A stretch of 64,000 nt of DNA from GCA-2746605 sp963704835. Its GTDB lineage: Bacteria; Bacteroidota; Ignavibacteria; Ignavibacteriales; Melioribacteraceae. Position numbers and translations under genes: made by a program. The DNA is taken from contig CAVPHW010000005.1 of the NCBI GenBank assembly GCA_963704835.1, forward strand, positions 176,642-240,641, in the 5' to 3' direction. The notes beneath the pieces were generated by a model, which made no database searches, had not been told where the DNA came from, and worked only from the letters and a program-made list of their open reading frames with translations. Positions 9,832-19,535 of the stretch are shown here, piece after piece (the stretch's first letter is position 1; every line of letters starts with the position of its first letter).

Positions 9832-10909
9832 TTTGAATCATAGTTAAGAATAATTTTTCAATATTGTCAATCATTTGAGAAAAGTTGAAACCTTTTTTAA
9901 TAGTCTCTTTTCCATTCTCTCCAATTTTTATTCTAAGTTCTTTATCCTCAATTAATATTGATAATTTCTCGATCAAATCATTATTATCACCAGAATTTAT
10001 CAATAATCCATTTACATTATTTTGCACCAATTCACTTACTCCACCCACATTTGTAGAAATTGATGGAGTTCCAACCGACATATATTCTACAAGCGAATTA
10101 GGGAAACCCTCTATCAACGAATTTAGTACCGCAATGTCATAACAACTTGCCATTAATTGTGGGCCAAAAGAAAACTCATTAAAAACAACATTATCTACTA
10201 TCTTAAGTTTCCGAACCAAATCAATAAGACTTTCTTGCTCTTCACCAAATCCAGTAACAACCAATTTTGTGTTTGGGTATTTCTCATTTATAGACGCAAA
10301 ACTCTCAATCAATCCAGATATATTTTTTGATTTACTAAGTTTAACAGTTGCACCAATAACTAAATCGTTTTTACCAACACCCCAAGAATTTCTAATTTGA
10401 TCTATTTCTTGGGATGAAAAAGTTTTCACATCTCGACCATTATAGATGACAGTAAACTCTTTCTTAATTAACCAATGTTCCCTTTTTGAGGCTTCTTTAA
10501 ATATATATTCACAAGGAATTATTGAGTGTTTTACCAATAGCGATTGGATTTTTTTTATTTTACTATTGATATCATAAGCGGAGCCAATTCTCCTAACATT
10601 TGGAACTCCAGCCAATCGCGAAGCCAATCCGCTCACTATAACTTCTTTCTTAATGTTAGATAAAACTAAATCAATTTTATTCTTCATAATAAAACGATAA
10701 AGAAAGTATACAGTTATTGGACTGTAATTAAACCCAAGTTCTTTTTCAATAATTTTTAAGTGTGGATAATTTACTTTATTTAATCGTGATTTAGGATTAG
10801 AAACTATCCAAACATTGTGACCTTTTTTTTCTAAACCTTCAGCGGAATGAATCATCCAGCTCATTATTCCGCCCCAACCGGATTTTGCTGAAACGAAGAG
10901 AATATTCAT
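9824..10909 (-). CDS. GT4 family glycosyltransferase
   Basis: A GT-B retaining glycosyltransferase of 361 residues. The N-terminus MNILFVSAKSGWGGIMSWMI is the glycine-rich acceptor domain start. VVTGFGEEQESLIDLVRKL and VVFNEFSFGPQLMASCYDI belong to the second domain. LNSLIEGFPNSLVEYMSVGT is the E-x7-E motif region that binds the sugar-nucleotide donor, followed by STNVGGVSELVQNNVNG. It probably extends the core or O-chain. The start overlaps the pyruvyl transferase stop by 4 bases. Confidence 0.9.
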   Translation of the reverse strand: MNILFVSAKSGWGGIMSWMIHSAEGLEKKGHNVWIVSNPKSRLNKVNYPHLKIIEKELGFNYSPITVYFLYRFIMKNKIDLVLSNIKKEVIVSGLASRLAGVPNVRRIGSAYDINSKIKKIQSLLVKHSIIPCEYIFKEASKREHWLIKKEFTVIYNGRDVKTFSSQEIDQIRNSWGVGKNDLVIGATVKLSKSKNISGLIESFASINEKYPNTKLVVTGFGEEQESLIDLVRKLKIVDNVVFNEFSFGPQLMASCYDIAVLNSLIEGFPNSLVEYMSVGTPSISTNVGGVSELVQNNVNGLLINSGDNNDLIEKLSILIEDKELRIKIGENGKETIKKGFNFSQMIDNIEKLFLTMIQNV

Positions 10910-12045
10910 CTTGATAATTTCTGTTTAATATCAATTGCAACATTCTTAATAAACTCAAGATAAACTTTTCGATATTGGGCTTTTAGCTCATAAAATTTTG
11001 AAAACATTTGAGTTTCACCCGAAATTACCATTTCAACCCTTGAGAAAAATTTATTGTCGAACAATGGATCATCAATATTTAAGTTCCAATTTTCCAGACC
11101 AAACGTATTAGAAAAGGCTTGCCCTCTAAAATCAATATTAATATTTAAAAATGGTTTTCCCAATCCAGCTGTAAAGATAGATGCGTGTAATCTAGAGCCA
11201 ACTACCATTGAACATTTTTTATAAAACTCAATAAATTCATCAACGTAATTGGAAAAGAATATTCTCTCAGCGGGAAAATATTCTTGGGCAACAAAAACAT
11301 CTCTATCATCATGGCAAACAATTACAGGATTTAATTTTCTTTGTTTAAGTTTCCAAATAAGTTCACGAATTTTTATAATTAATTCACTATAAAGTTCTTT
11401 GTTGCTTTTACTAATTACAGGAAAAGGAAATGTGAGAGCAATTATTCCACTGGTGCTTAGATGAATTTCTTCATTAAATAAGTGTAAAGCAGGACAACCA
11501 GTAACTATTGATTTTTTATAACCAATTTCTTCTAAAAACTGTTTCGTAAATAAATCTCTAACCGAAGACATTTTTGCAAATTCGTGAGTGACCAAGATAT
11601 CTTGAAATAACTTTTCATTTTCAAAGTAGGGTTTTTCATTTATTTTTTTTGATGAAGCACCTAACCCAATTAAATAAAGAGGTGGAATAAGTTTTGTGAT
11701 CTCTTCCTTCTTAATTCTTAAGTCCCAATTGTTATATTGATCTGATCCACCAACAATTACTGCATCTGCAAATTGATTGCTTTTATTGATGTTTGATCCT
11801 TGCAAGCGTGCCGGTTTGCCCCAACCTCTGTTTCCAGCAGAAGCAAATGGGATGAAAATCGCTTCAGGCAATTCGCTCAATAAAAATTTTCTTATAGAGC
11901 GAATCACAAAATGATCACCAACATTAAACGTATGTGGGCAATAATGATGAATAATTATCGTACTACGATCTAGTTTACTTTGAGAGCGCCCATTCTGAAT
12001 AGAATGAATTTTGTCTGGTTTTCTAAAAATATCGCGCAGTTTCAT
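10906..12045 (-). CDS. Polysaccharide pyruvyl transferase family protein
   Basis: Matches the CsaB/WcaK-type family that ketalises sugars with pyruvate from phosphoenolpyruvate, giving the glycan negative charge. Visible landmarks are HHYCPHTFNVGDHFVIRS near residue 33, the loop VIVGGSDQYNNWDLR, the ASSVRDLFTKQFL-like element (SSVRDLFTKQFLEEIG), and MVVGSRLHASIFTAGLGKPF with the R-x-H characteristic of the family. Length 379 fits. Pyruvylation alongside likely phosphodiester decoration points to an acidic surface polymer. It lies 6 bases after the GT2 gene at 12052. Confidence 0.84.
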   Translation of the reverse strand: MKLRDIFRKPDKIHSIQNGRSQSKLDRSTIIIHHYCPHTFNVGDHFVIRSIRKFLLSELPEAIFIPFASAGNRGWGKPARLQGSNINKSNQFADAVIVGGSDQYNNWDLRIKKEEITKLIPPLYLIGLGASSKKINEKPYFENEKLFQDILVTHEFAKMSSVRDLFTKQFLEEIGYKKSIVTGCPALHLFNEEIHLSTSGIIALTFPFPVISKSNKELYSELIIKIRELIWKLKQRKLNPVIVCHDDRDVFVAQEYFPAERIFFSNYVDEFIEFYKKCSMVVGSRLHASIFTAGLGKPFLNINIDFRGQAFSNTFGLENWNLNIDDPLFDNKFFSRVEMVISGETQMFSKFYELKAQYRKVYLEFIKNVAIDIKQKLSR

Positions 12046-12051
12046 AAAGCA

Positions 12052-12999
12052 CTATCTATCTTCGAGGAGTAAATAGTTTTTAAAACCTCCAATGCTATTG
12101 CCATTTTTAAAAGTTTTTTCTAACCAGGTAACAAACTTGTATTTCATTGTTTCATGCTTGTGAGGTTCTCTATACTTATTTGGCTTTCCTGAGTATTGAA
12201 GTTTATTTTCCCAATTAAATTTTTCAATCATTGATTTCATTACTACTGGATGAGATTCTCCAAATTTTCCTAATAAATCAAGAGGTCCGTAATCAAATTC
12301 ATTTGGAGCTTTTTCATAAAAATCTTTAGCTCTATTTAAACCCCAATGAACAGAATCTAAGGCTCGTTTTTTATTTTGCATAAGATGAGGAGGCCTTACC
12401 CAACCGTAATGATAAACTTCAGCATCTACCTTAGCAACTTTTAATTTAGAGTGTCCGTCTTCTTGTCTAGGATTATCATAATATTCAAACTTTCTAAATG
12501 ACTGGGCACTTTGCCATGAGTGTATTTCTGGCAGATTCCTAACAATTCTTATTTCATTTGGGTACCAACCATGTCCGGTATGAAAATGATTATAATCTCC
12601 CCAAAAATGTTTGTATCTAAATAATAATCCTTCAACTTCTTTATCATCTAGTAATTCTTCACACCTTTTTTTAATTACCGGTAAATATTTTTCGTGAATA
12701 ACTTCATCAGCTTGCAAATAAAAAAGCCAGTCGCCCGTACACTCTTGCATTGCTATATCTGTTTGGATAGAATTAATCATTCCTTTTTTGAAATACTTTT
12801 CATCCCAAACTGTATCAATAATTGTTATTTTTGGATCGTTAATTAACGTAATTTGCTCTCTTGTATTATCTCCATCACTACTTTTTCCAACAGCAACAAA
12901 ATATTCATCTACCAGCGGAAGAATCGATTTTATTGCCTCAACAATTGGGTAATACAATGATATTCCGTTTTTTACAAAAGAAAAGCCACTTATTCGCAT
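12052..12999 (-). CDS. GT2 family glycosyltransferase
   Basis: Opens MRISGFSFVKNGISLYYPI, with the nucleotide-binding segment EYFVAVGKSSDGDNTRE and the metal-binding region GDWLFYLQADEVIHEKY (a D-x-D-like A-D-E). Members of this 315-residue group are rich in Trp and His in the second half (HYGWVRPPHLMQNKKRA is seen here) and occur in O-antigen and capsule clusters. It is the first gene of the minus-strand glycan operon, with 77 AT-rich bases before it, where the promoter probably lies. Sugar specificity cannot be read. Confidence 0.82.
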   Translation of the reverse strand: MRISGFSFVKNGISLYYPIVEAIKSILPLVDEYFVAVGKSSDGDNTREQITLINDPKITIIDTVWDEKYFKKGMINSIQTDIAMQECTGDWLFYLQADEVIHEKYLPVIKKRCEELLDDKEVEGLLFRYKHFWGDYNHFHTGHGWYPNEIRIVRNLPEIHSWQSAQSFRKFEYYDNPRQEDGHSKLKVAKVDAEVYHYGWVRPPHLMQNKKRALDSVHWGLNRAKDFYEKAPNEFDYGPLDLLGKFGESHPVVMKSMIEKFNWENKLQYSGKPNKYREPHKHETMKYKFVTWLEKTFKNGNSIGGFKNYLLLEDR

Positions 13000-13076
13000 A
13001 AACTATTATTTTATTTATTGTTACGGTTCTTAAGTTAAAAATACAAACTTGTTATAGATTCTCAAAATTCATAAAT

Positions 13077-13715
13077 CTATATCTGGAATATACCTATTAT
13101 CCAATTTACTATGTACATAAAATATGTCCACAATGGACTATAAATAAATACGAATAACAATACTGTGCCATAAATTCCAAGGTTTAAAAGTTTTGCTGTG
13201 TATTTATTGGGAAATAAATCAAAAATAATGTGCGAGCCATCTAGTGGCGGAATTGGAAGCAAGTTAAAACAAAATAAGAAGATATTAAATATGATGGTCA
13301 ACTTAATTATTTTAAATATTGTTGGATTTGTTTCAATTCCTTCCGAGGAAAGTAGAACGTATATGGCATAGGCTAAAACAGCAAATACTAAATTGGAAAA
13401 AGGACCTGCAAAAGATACTATCGCATCATCTCTATAATTATTCTTAAATTTATTTCTGTTAACTGGAATAGGTTTAGCCCAACCAATAAGCATAAACCCA
13501 GACGTGAAAGCCAAAATGGGCATAATTATACTTCCAATTAAATCAATATGTTTAAATGGATTTAAGGTAAGCCTTCCGAGCTTTTGTGCAGTATCATCAC
13601 CAAATCTAAATGCGAGCAATGCATGAGCATATTCATGAATGCTAAGTGAAATTAAAAATATGGGCATAAAATAAAGTAGCAATAATAATTTTTCACTAAT
13701 TTGAATTTCCGGCAA
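13077..13715 (-). CDS. Site-2 protease-type M50 zinc metallopeptidase
   Basis: An intramembrane zinc protease of the short (FtsH-independent, PDZ-less) Bacillus YwhC type, 212 residues. LSIHEYAHALLAFRFGD (residues 23-39) carries the HExxH zinc ligands as HEYAH, and FCFNLLPIPPLDGSHI supplies the third ligand in an NxxPxPxLDG motif. About five or six membrane helices are visible. The natural substrate is unknown. It begins one base after the xerD stop and closes the pgpH-xerD-M50 group. Confidence 0.9.
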   Translation of the reverse strand: MPEIQISEKLLLLLYFMPIFLISLSIHEYAHALLAFRFGDDTAQKLGRLTLNPFKHIDLIGSIIMPILAFTSGFMLIGWAKPIPVNRNKFKNNYRDDAIVSFAGPFSNLVFAVLAYAIYVLLSSEGIETNPTIFKIIKLTIIFNIFLFCFNLLPIPPLDGSHIIFDLFPNKYTAKLLNLGIYGTVLLFVFIYSPLWTYFMYIVNWIIGIFQI

Positions 13716-13716
13716 C

Positions 13717-14607
13717 CTAACCTCTTGGATGAAAATCTTTGTGTATTTGTTTAATATACTCTCTATCTATGTGAGTATAAATTTGAGTTGTTGAAATATC
13801 CGAGTGCCCTAACATTTCTTGTACAGCTCTTAAATCTGCACCACCCTCAAGTAAATGTGTTGCAAATGAATGACGAAAAGTATGAGGATGCACGTCTTTC
13901 TGAATACTTGCTTCAGTACTGTATTTTTTAACGATTTTCCAAATGGACATCCGGGATATTTTGCTTCCTTTCGAATTAAGGAATACAATATTTTCACTTT
14001 TCATTCTTTTCTGAAGTAAAGGTCTAGCTAAAGTTAGATAGTCAGTTAACCATTTGATAGCACTTGATCCAATTGGTACAATGCGCTGTTTAGATCCTTT
14101 ACCAATAACTCTAATAACTTCATCATTAAAAAATAAATCCGATACTTTTAATTCTAATAGTTCGGAAACACGCAATCCTGAGGAATACAATAGTTCAAGA
14201 ATTGCTTTATCTCTTAAACCCAAATTTTTACTACAATCGGGTTTTACTAAAATTAACTCTACTTCACTAAATGATAAGACTGATGGAAGATCTCTGGATA
14301 ATTTTGTTGATGATAAAGTAGAGGTTGGATTATTTTCAATATACTTTTGTTGCACCAAGTACAAAAAAAAACCCTTTAAAGTTGAAGTGTACCTGCTAAC
14401 TGAAGCTGATGTTAAACCTTTTTCTTTTTGTTCTAAAAAAAAACTTATAAGATGTTTAGATGTAACAGAATTTAAATCGAACAAATTAATATTTACCAAA
14501 AACTCAATTAATTTAGTTAAATCATTTCTATATGCATCAATTGAGTTATCCGATAAATTTTTTTCAAGTTTTAAAATTGTTAGATACTCTTTTACAAATT
14601 GCTCCAT
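13717..14607 (-). CDS. xerD: Tyrosine recombinase XerD
   Basis: Resolves chromosome dimers at dif together with XerC and FtsK; an FtsK gene is present at 30977. The N-terminal SAM-like core-binding domain spans roughly residues 1-100. The catalytic residues are visible: first Arg in SSGLRVSELLELK, Lys in IGKGSKQRIVPIG, H-x-x-R in HPHTFRHSFATHLLEGGAD, His in MLGHSDISTTQIY and the nucleophile Tyr in YTHIDRE. Length 296 is typical. Its ATG shares a base with the stop of the HD-domain gene. Nothing nearby suggests a mobile integrase instead. Confidence 0.93.
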   Translation of the reverse strand: MEQFVKEYLTILKLEKNLSDNSIDAYRNDLTKLIEFLVNINLFDLNSVTSKHLISFFLEQKEKGLTSASVSRYTSTLKGFFLYLVQQKYIENNPTSTLSSTKLSRDLPSVLSFSEVELILVKPDCSKNLGLRDKAILELLYSSGLRVSELLELKVSDLFFNDEVIRVIGKGSKQRIVPIGSSAIKWLTDYLTLARPLLQKRMKSENIVFLNSKGSKISRMSIWKIVKKYSTEASIQKDVHPHTFRHSFATHLLEGGADLRAVQEMLGHSDISTTQIYTHIDREYIKQIHKDFHPRG

Positions 14608-16817
14608 TACTCATCCGAGTCTTCTTTGTTTTCACTTTCTAACTCATCTTGTTTTGGATACCTGATTCTCTTATGATGTAAAGCAACTAGTGTTGAGCAA
14701 AACGATTTTTTTATTTTAGTAAGATCAGAAAATGTCAATGGCGATTCTTCCAGCTGTCCATCTTTAAGTCTGTTACTTAAAATATTAGTAACAACATTTT
14801 CAATTTTTTCTGGAGTTGGCTCAGTCATTGCTCTAACTGCAGATTCACATGCATCTGCTAACATTAAAAGAGCTGTTTCCTTTGTTCCTGGTTTTGGACC
14901 ACTATATTGAAATTTAGTAAGGTCTACATTCTCTTTCCCTTTTTCACTCACAAGTTTTTCGTAAAAGAAGGAAACTAACAAAGTTCCATGATGAGTTGTA
15001 ATAAACTCAATTATTTCTTGAGGTAATTTTGCATTTTCTGCCATTTTAACACCTAAAGGCACATGTTCAATAATTGTCTTTGCACTTTCTTCAGGTGTTA
15101 ATTGATCGTGAATATTATAATTATCAATTTGATTTTCAACAAATACATTTGGATTTTTAGACTTTCCTATATCATGATATAAGGCACCAACTCTAACAAG
15201 CAGTGCATTGGCTCCTATTTCGCCGGCGGCACTTTCAACCATGTTCCCCATCGATAAAGAATGATTAAATGTTCCTTGGGCATATTTAGCAAGTTCTTTT
15301 AATAAAGGATTATTATAATCCGTAAGCTCTAGTAAGGTAAGGTCTGTGGTAAGCTTAAATATTTTTTCAAAAAATATAATGAGTCCATATGTTAAAACCG
15401 GACTGAAGAGAGCGTTTGTTGCCGCAAATCCACATAAAATTAATATTTCTTCCCAAGATGCAAACCTTTCTAATCCAAAAGCAATAATGCTTGTAACATA
15501 TCCCAAAAGAATATATAAGAAAGATCTAAAAATTTGGTTTCTATTTTTAATATCTCTAACTGTATAAGCAGCAAAACCACCGGCAACAAGATTCATAACT
15601 GCAAACACATAATCATTTCCCCTTAGACCACCAACTATTAGTGCAATAACAACTGTACCGTAAAAACCCACTCGTGAATCAAAAAAGATGGTGAGCAACA
15701 TGGAAACAACTGGAACAAAAATTAGGAGTTCAACTGGAGCATTAACAGTTATTTGATTAACAAGAAAAGCTACAAAACTAATGAGAACGACAATGATTGT
15801 TATTAAAAATATTTTAGAATTATCATTATAGATTTTTTTTCTAAATAAGAATACATAAAAGCTAAATAGAGAAATTATAACAATTATGTGTAAAATTTTA
15901 CCTAAACTTTGTAAAACCCTTGCCCAAAAACCTCTTTCTTGGCCTCTGGCAATTCTATAGGAATCAATTTTTAATTTAATGTCTGGGGTAATTCTATTGT
16001 GTTTTGCTACTATTCTTTCATCTTCCTCAACAAGTCCCACATTTCTTGGAACTCTATCCTGTGCCAAGGATAATTCAAGTTTTGTTTGCTCCTTGTTATA
16101 TCTTACATTTGGAACAACAAAATGCTCTATATACTCATAATAGATTCCAATTAATTCTGGGTCGTTTGGAGCATAGGATCTAACTATTTTAGAAATTCTT
16201 TCATCATTTAAGTTCTTATCCAAAAACCTCTTTTTAAGAACTAAGTTTTCAAACTTACCATCTCTAAGAGCAATTGAGTCTTTTTCAATTTCATCGTAAT
16301 AAACATCTAGAAAATCTTGGTTATAAATTTCTTTAATAATCTTTATTAAATTAGAAAATATTTTGCCCGTAGTAATGGGATATGTAACAGATAAAGAATT
16401 TTCATATTTTCTAATCTCTCTAATTTTTTTAGCTGCCTCTTCACTTAAAAAACTAAAATTATTATCATAAATATTATTTTCTAGCTGCTTGTCAATTTCA
16501 AGAAGTAATGCCAAATTAAATTTCTTAAGGGAATCTTCGGTAGCTAAGGCAGTACTCTGATTCAATTCAAAAACTTGAAAAATATTTTGAACAGCTTGTA
16601 ATTTTTCTAGCCTATATGTTTCTGGGTCTTTTAATATCTCAAAAGGCATTGATGCTATTAAGTCATCTTGAATCCATATAGATCCAACAGCAACATCTGA
16701 TTCCAGTGCTTTTTCTCTTGGGAACATTAATGCTATTAGTAAAACTCCTATAAAAATTATTAATATTTTTAATTTGGAGTTTTGTTTTATTTTATTTTTA
16801 GTTTCTACTTTCACCAT
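14607..16817 (-). CDS. pgpH: 7TM-HD phosphohydrolase, PgpH-type cyclic-di-AMP phosphodiesterase
   Basis: A 736-residue membrane receptor-hydrolase. One helix near residue 20 (LKILIIFIGVLLIALMF) is followed by a long extracytoplasmic domain (about 40-300), a seven-helix block (about 305-480) and a cytoplasmic HD domain. The HD domain shows YAQGTFNHSLSMGNMVESAA, RVGALYHDIGKSKNPNVF (the HD pair), HVPLGVKMAE and TTHHGTLLVSFFYEK. This architecture is the PgpH/YqfF family, which degrades c-di-AMP in Gram-positives and Bacteroidota. No diadenylate cyclase gene is in the window. Confidence 0.88.
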   Translation of the reverse strand: MVKVETKNKIKQNSKLKILIIFIGVLLIALMFPREKALESDVAVGSIWIQDDLIASMPFEILKDPETYRLEKLQAVQNIFQVFELNQSTALATEDSLKKFNLALLLEIDKQLENNIYDNNFSFLSEEAAKKIREIRKYENSLSVTYPITTGKIFSNLIKIIKEIYNQDFLDVYYDEIEKDSIALRDGKFENLVLKKRFLDKNLNDERISKIVRSYAPNDPELIGIYYEYIEHFVVPNVRYNKEQTKLELSLAQDRVPRNVGLVEEDERIVAKHNRITPDIKLKIDSYRIARGQERGFWARVLQSLGKILHIIVIISLFSFYVFLFRKKIYNDNSKIFLITIIVVLISFVAFLVNQITVNAPVELLIFVPVVSMLLTIFFDSRVGFYGTVVIALIVGGLRGNDYVFAVMNLVAGGFAAYTVRDIKNRNQIFRSFLYILLGYVTSIIAFGLERFASWEEILILCGFAATNALFSPVLTYGLIIFFEKIFKLTTDLTLLELTDYNNPLLKELAKYAQGTFNHSLSMGNMVESAAGEIGANALLVRVGALYHDIGKSKNPNVFVENQIDNYNIHDQLTPEESAKTIIEHVPLGVKMAENAKLPQEIIEFITTHHGTLLVSFFYEKLVSEKGKENVDLTKFQYSGPKPGTKETALLMLADACESAVRAMTEPTPEKIENVVTNILSNRLKDGQLEESPLTFSDLTKIKKSFCSTLVALHHKRIRYPKQDELESENKEDSDE

Positions 16818-16818
16818 T

Positions 16819-17667
16819 TTAATTTCTTTTAGCTTCTAATAACATTTCTAAAAATTCAGCCGTTCCATCTTCATCATTTGTTTTTTTTGTAATAAAATCA
16901 GCCATTTTCTTAATTTCATCAACTGCATTTGCAACTGCAACTTTTAGCGCTTTAGTTCTGAACAAAGACCGATCATTATACCAATCACCAAGAACAGCTG
17001 TTTTTTTTATGCTCACATTTTGAAACTTTAGAAGTTTCATCAGACCATCACCTTTAGAACAATTCTTATTTCTAATTTCCAAGAAATAAACTCCATCTTG
17101 ATCTTGTGATTTGTAAAATGATGTCTTAAGCCCAAATGCACTTGGGAATTTCATCTTTTCATCAATTTGCTTGATTGCGTTTTTATAATCACCAGAGATT
17201 ACTATTTCTAATGTAGATTTATAAAATGGTTCATATGATTCAATTTCTTCAAATTTTGCTTCATACTTTTCCATCAACCGAGGGATTAAGGAATTGGACT
17301 CAGTGTAATAAATAGCGTCATCATGACTAAGCGCAATTTTTAACAGATACTTTTCAACTAATTCATTAGCTCTACGGACGTATTTCTCTTTAATATAAGA
17401 TTCATAAATGATTTTACTTTCAGGGTAGCTCTTTATAATAGCTCCATCTAGGGAAATTAATGGTGTTTTTATCTCAAGAATATCAGCATATTCAGTTATT
17501 GAATTGTGAAGCCTGCCAGTAGCAAAAGTGAAATTTACTCCCAACTCTTTTAATTGCTTAACATATTCAATCGATTTTTGTCCAATCTCTCCGTACTGAT
17601 TTAACAACGTACCATCAAGATCAAATACAACAAATTCTATTTTTTTAAGCCGATCAGTATTAACCAT
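16819..17667 (-). CDS. Cof-type HAD-IIB family phosphatase
   Basis: A haloacid-dehalogenase phosphatase of the Cof/YbiV group (282 residues). Motif I is VVFDLDGTLLNQYGE (residues 13-27) with both aspartates. Motif II Thr is in FTFATGRLHNS. Motif III Lys and motif IV are in KGDGLMKLLK and AVLGDWYNDRSLF. The last would usually read G-D-x-x-N-D and here is GDWYND, so catalysis should be intact. Substrates are typically small sugar phosphates or FMN/PLP. It is one base from pgpH and likely cotranscribed with it. Confidence 0.86.
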   Translation of the reverse strand: MVNTDRLKKIEFVVFDLDGTLLNQYGEIGQKSIEYVKQLKELGVNFTFATGRLHNSITEYADILEIKTPLISLDGAIIKSYPESKIIYESYIKEKYVRRANELVEKYLLKIALSHDDAIYYTESNSLIPRLMEKYEAKFEEIESYEPFYKSTLEIVISGDYKNAIKQIDEKMKFPSAFGLKTSFYKSQDQDGVYFLEIRNKNCSKGDGLMKLLKFQNVSIKKTAVLGDWYNDRSLFRTKALKVAVANAVDEIKKMADFITKKTNDEDGTAEFLEMLLEAKRN

Positions 17668-17695
17668 ATATTCGATGAAAAATTAAAAACAAATA

Positions 17696-19129
17696 TTATT
17701 TCTTATTTAAGTAAGATAAAAAAGTTCCAACAAGCAAAGTTGCAATAACTCCGATAAAAGTAAACCAAGTCCAGGCAGCCAACTTTAATGCGATTACTGT
17801 GACCATAATAAAAATTCCGGCGGTAAAAGCAGCAAGGGCATCCTCTTGAGTAGCCTTCTTATTAAACAACCCCAACATAAAAGTTCCTAGCAATCCGCCA
17901 TAAGTAAATGATGCAATACTCAGTGCCAATTCAACTACAGTCTGAGGAGAATTCATAAAGAATATTGCTGAAAAAATCAGCATAATTGCCCAAAATAATG
18001 TAAGTATTCGAGATACTTTTAAATCGTTTTTTTGATCCCTATTTTTCTTGAAGGGTTGATAAAGATCAAGCATGCTTGATGATGAAAGTGCACTTATCGA
18101 GCCAGCAAGAGTTGACATTGCCGCGGCAAATAAACCAGCTATTATTATTCCGGAAAACGGTGAAGGTAAATTTTCAATAATAAACTTTGGAAATATCTCA
18201 TCAGGTTTTAGATTCAGCTTACCATAAAAGGCATAAAGAGCAGTTCCTACTAACAAGAATATAACAAATTGCATTATTACAAGTATTCCACTTCCAATAA
18301 TTGCTTTCTGTGCTTGCTTTAAATTCTTAGTACTTAATAGTCTTTGAACTATCAATTGATCAGTTCCATGAGATGCCATTGAAAGAAACGTTCCACCAAT
18401 TATACCTCCAATGAAAGTATAAGGTTTACTGAAAAAATTGCTAAAAGAGTTTCCAAATGAAAAATCGAAAATAACCAGCTTATTTTCTGGTCCAGCAGCC
18501 ACAAGAACAGAATTAATTCCTTCAGGTAAATATTCAAATACCAAGAAATATCCTGCAAGTAAAGCTCCACCCAGATAAATAAACATTAAGATTACATCCA
18601 CCCAAATAATACCTTTTACACCACCGGTAATTGTATAGATCAAAGTAATTACAGCAATAATCACAATTGCTGTAGGATAATCAATACCCAACATTAGTTT
18701 TAGAGGAATTGCTGTTGCAAATAATCGAACACCATCAGCAGCTGTTCTTGTAAAAAGAAAAACAATTGATGATAAAGATCTAGTTTTTTGACCAAATCTT
18801 GTTTCTAAAAAAGCATAAGCCGTATTCAGTTCCCCAGAGAAATAGGAAGGAAGAAAAAACTTGGCAATAATTATTCTACCAATTAAGTAACCAAACGTAA
18901 CTTGTAAGAAATTTAAGTTTGTTAAGTAGGCTAAACCAGGAATAGAAATAAATGTTAAAGTACTAGTCTCCGCTGCAACAATTGAGAAACAAACTGCCCA
19001 CCAAGGAACGTTCTTAGAACCTAAAAAATAATCTTCAATTGATTTCTGCTTACCACCTTTATATATCCCAAATAATGCTACACCAATTAAAAATAGTATA
19101 ATAATCAAGTAGTCAAAAGTTTTATCCAC
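17696..19129 (-). CDS. Sodium:solute symporter (SSS family)
   Basis: A 477-residue inner-membrane transporter with about 13 hydrophobic helices starting at residue 6. FSIVAAETSTLTFISIPGLAY at the unwound first core helix, GLFAAAMSTLAGSISALSSS (the helix-8 Na+ site serines) and the helix-rich C-terminus match the SLC5/SSS family. I cannot assign the substrate; sugars, sialic acid, proline and pantothenate carriers all share these motifs. It sits 8 bases downstream of the STAS gene. Confidence 0.88.
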   Translation of the reverse strand: MDKTFDYLIIILFLIGVALFGIYKGGKQKSIEDYFLGSKNVPWWAVCFSIVAAETSTLTFISIPGLAYLTNLNFLQVTFGYLIGRIIIAKFFLPSYFSGELNTAYAFLETRFGQKTRSLSSIVFLFTRTAADGVRLFATAIPLKLMLGIDYPTAIVIIAVITLIYTITGGVKGIIWVDVILMFIYLGGALLAGYFLVFEYLPEGINSVLVAAGPENKLVIFDFSFGNSFSNFFSKPYTFIGGIIGGTFLSMASHGTDQLIVQRLLSTKNLKQAQKAIIGSGILVIMQFVIFLLVGTALYAFYGKLNLKPDEIFPKFIIENLPSPFSGIIIAGLFAAAMSTLAGSISALSSSSMLDLYQPFKKNRDQKNDLKVSRILTLFWAIMLIFSAIFFMNSPQTVVELALSIASFTYGGLLGTFMLGLFNKKATQEDALAAFTAGIFIMVTVIALKLAAWTWFTFIGVIATLLVGTFLSYLNKK

Positions 19130-19137
19130 GAAAAGCC

Positions 19138-19497
19138 TTAAATTTCTTTTAACTCAGCAATTGCTTCTTCCACTGAATCTTTAATTGGTAAAACTCTATC
19201 AAGCTGAGAAATTTGAATAAGTGTTCTTACACTTTTTTGAGGAGCGGCTAGTCTAATATGACCATCAATGGTTTGAAGAATTCTAAATGAAAGTAAAATT
19301 GCGCTTAAGCCAGAACTATCACAATATTCGATTTCAGATAAATCAAATACTAGTTTTGAAACATCTTCACTGGAAAGCAGTATTGTCAATTCTCCTTTAA
19401 CTAATCCAGCAATAGAAGAATCAAATGAATTTTCCAGAAGTTTAAATACGGCTACATTGCCTATTTTTTTGAATTCAAAATTTACGTTATCACTCAT
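19138..19497 (-). CDS. STAS-domain protein, anti-sigma factor antagonist-like
   Basis: A single STAS domain of 119 residues, as in SpoIIAA/RsbV. The phosphoacceptor region LSEIEYCDSSGLSAILLSF (about 57-75) has the D-S-S-G-L motif, with the serine normally phosphorylated by a partner kinase. No anti-sigma kinase gene is adjacent, so the partner must be elsewhere. It is upstream of the symporter in the same direction. This could be coincidence or an anion-transport-type STAS link; SSS carriers do not usually have one. Confidence 0.85.
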   Translation of the reverse strand: MSDNVNFEFKKIGNVAVFKLLENSFDSSIAGLVKGELTILLSSEDVSKLVFDLSEIEYCDSSGLSAILLSFRILQTIDGHIRLAAPQKSVRTLIQISQLDRVLPIKDSVEEAIAELKEI

Positions 19498-19535
19498 TTT
19501 TTATATACTTTATTAATAGCAAATTGTAATAAATA

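Noticed and set aside
13717..14607. xerD as the integrase of an island
   Set aside because: All features match chromosomal XerD in an operon with housekeeping genes; no attachment site or cargo is adjacent.
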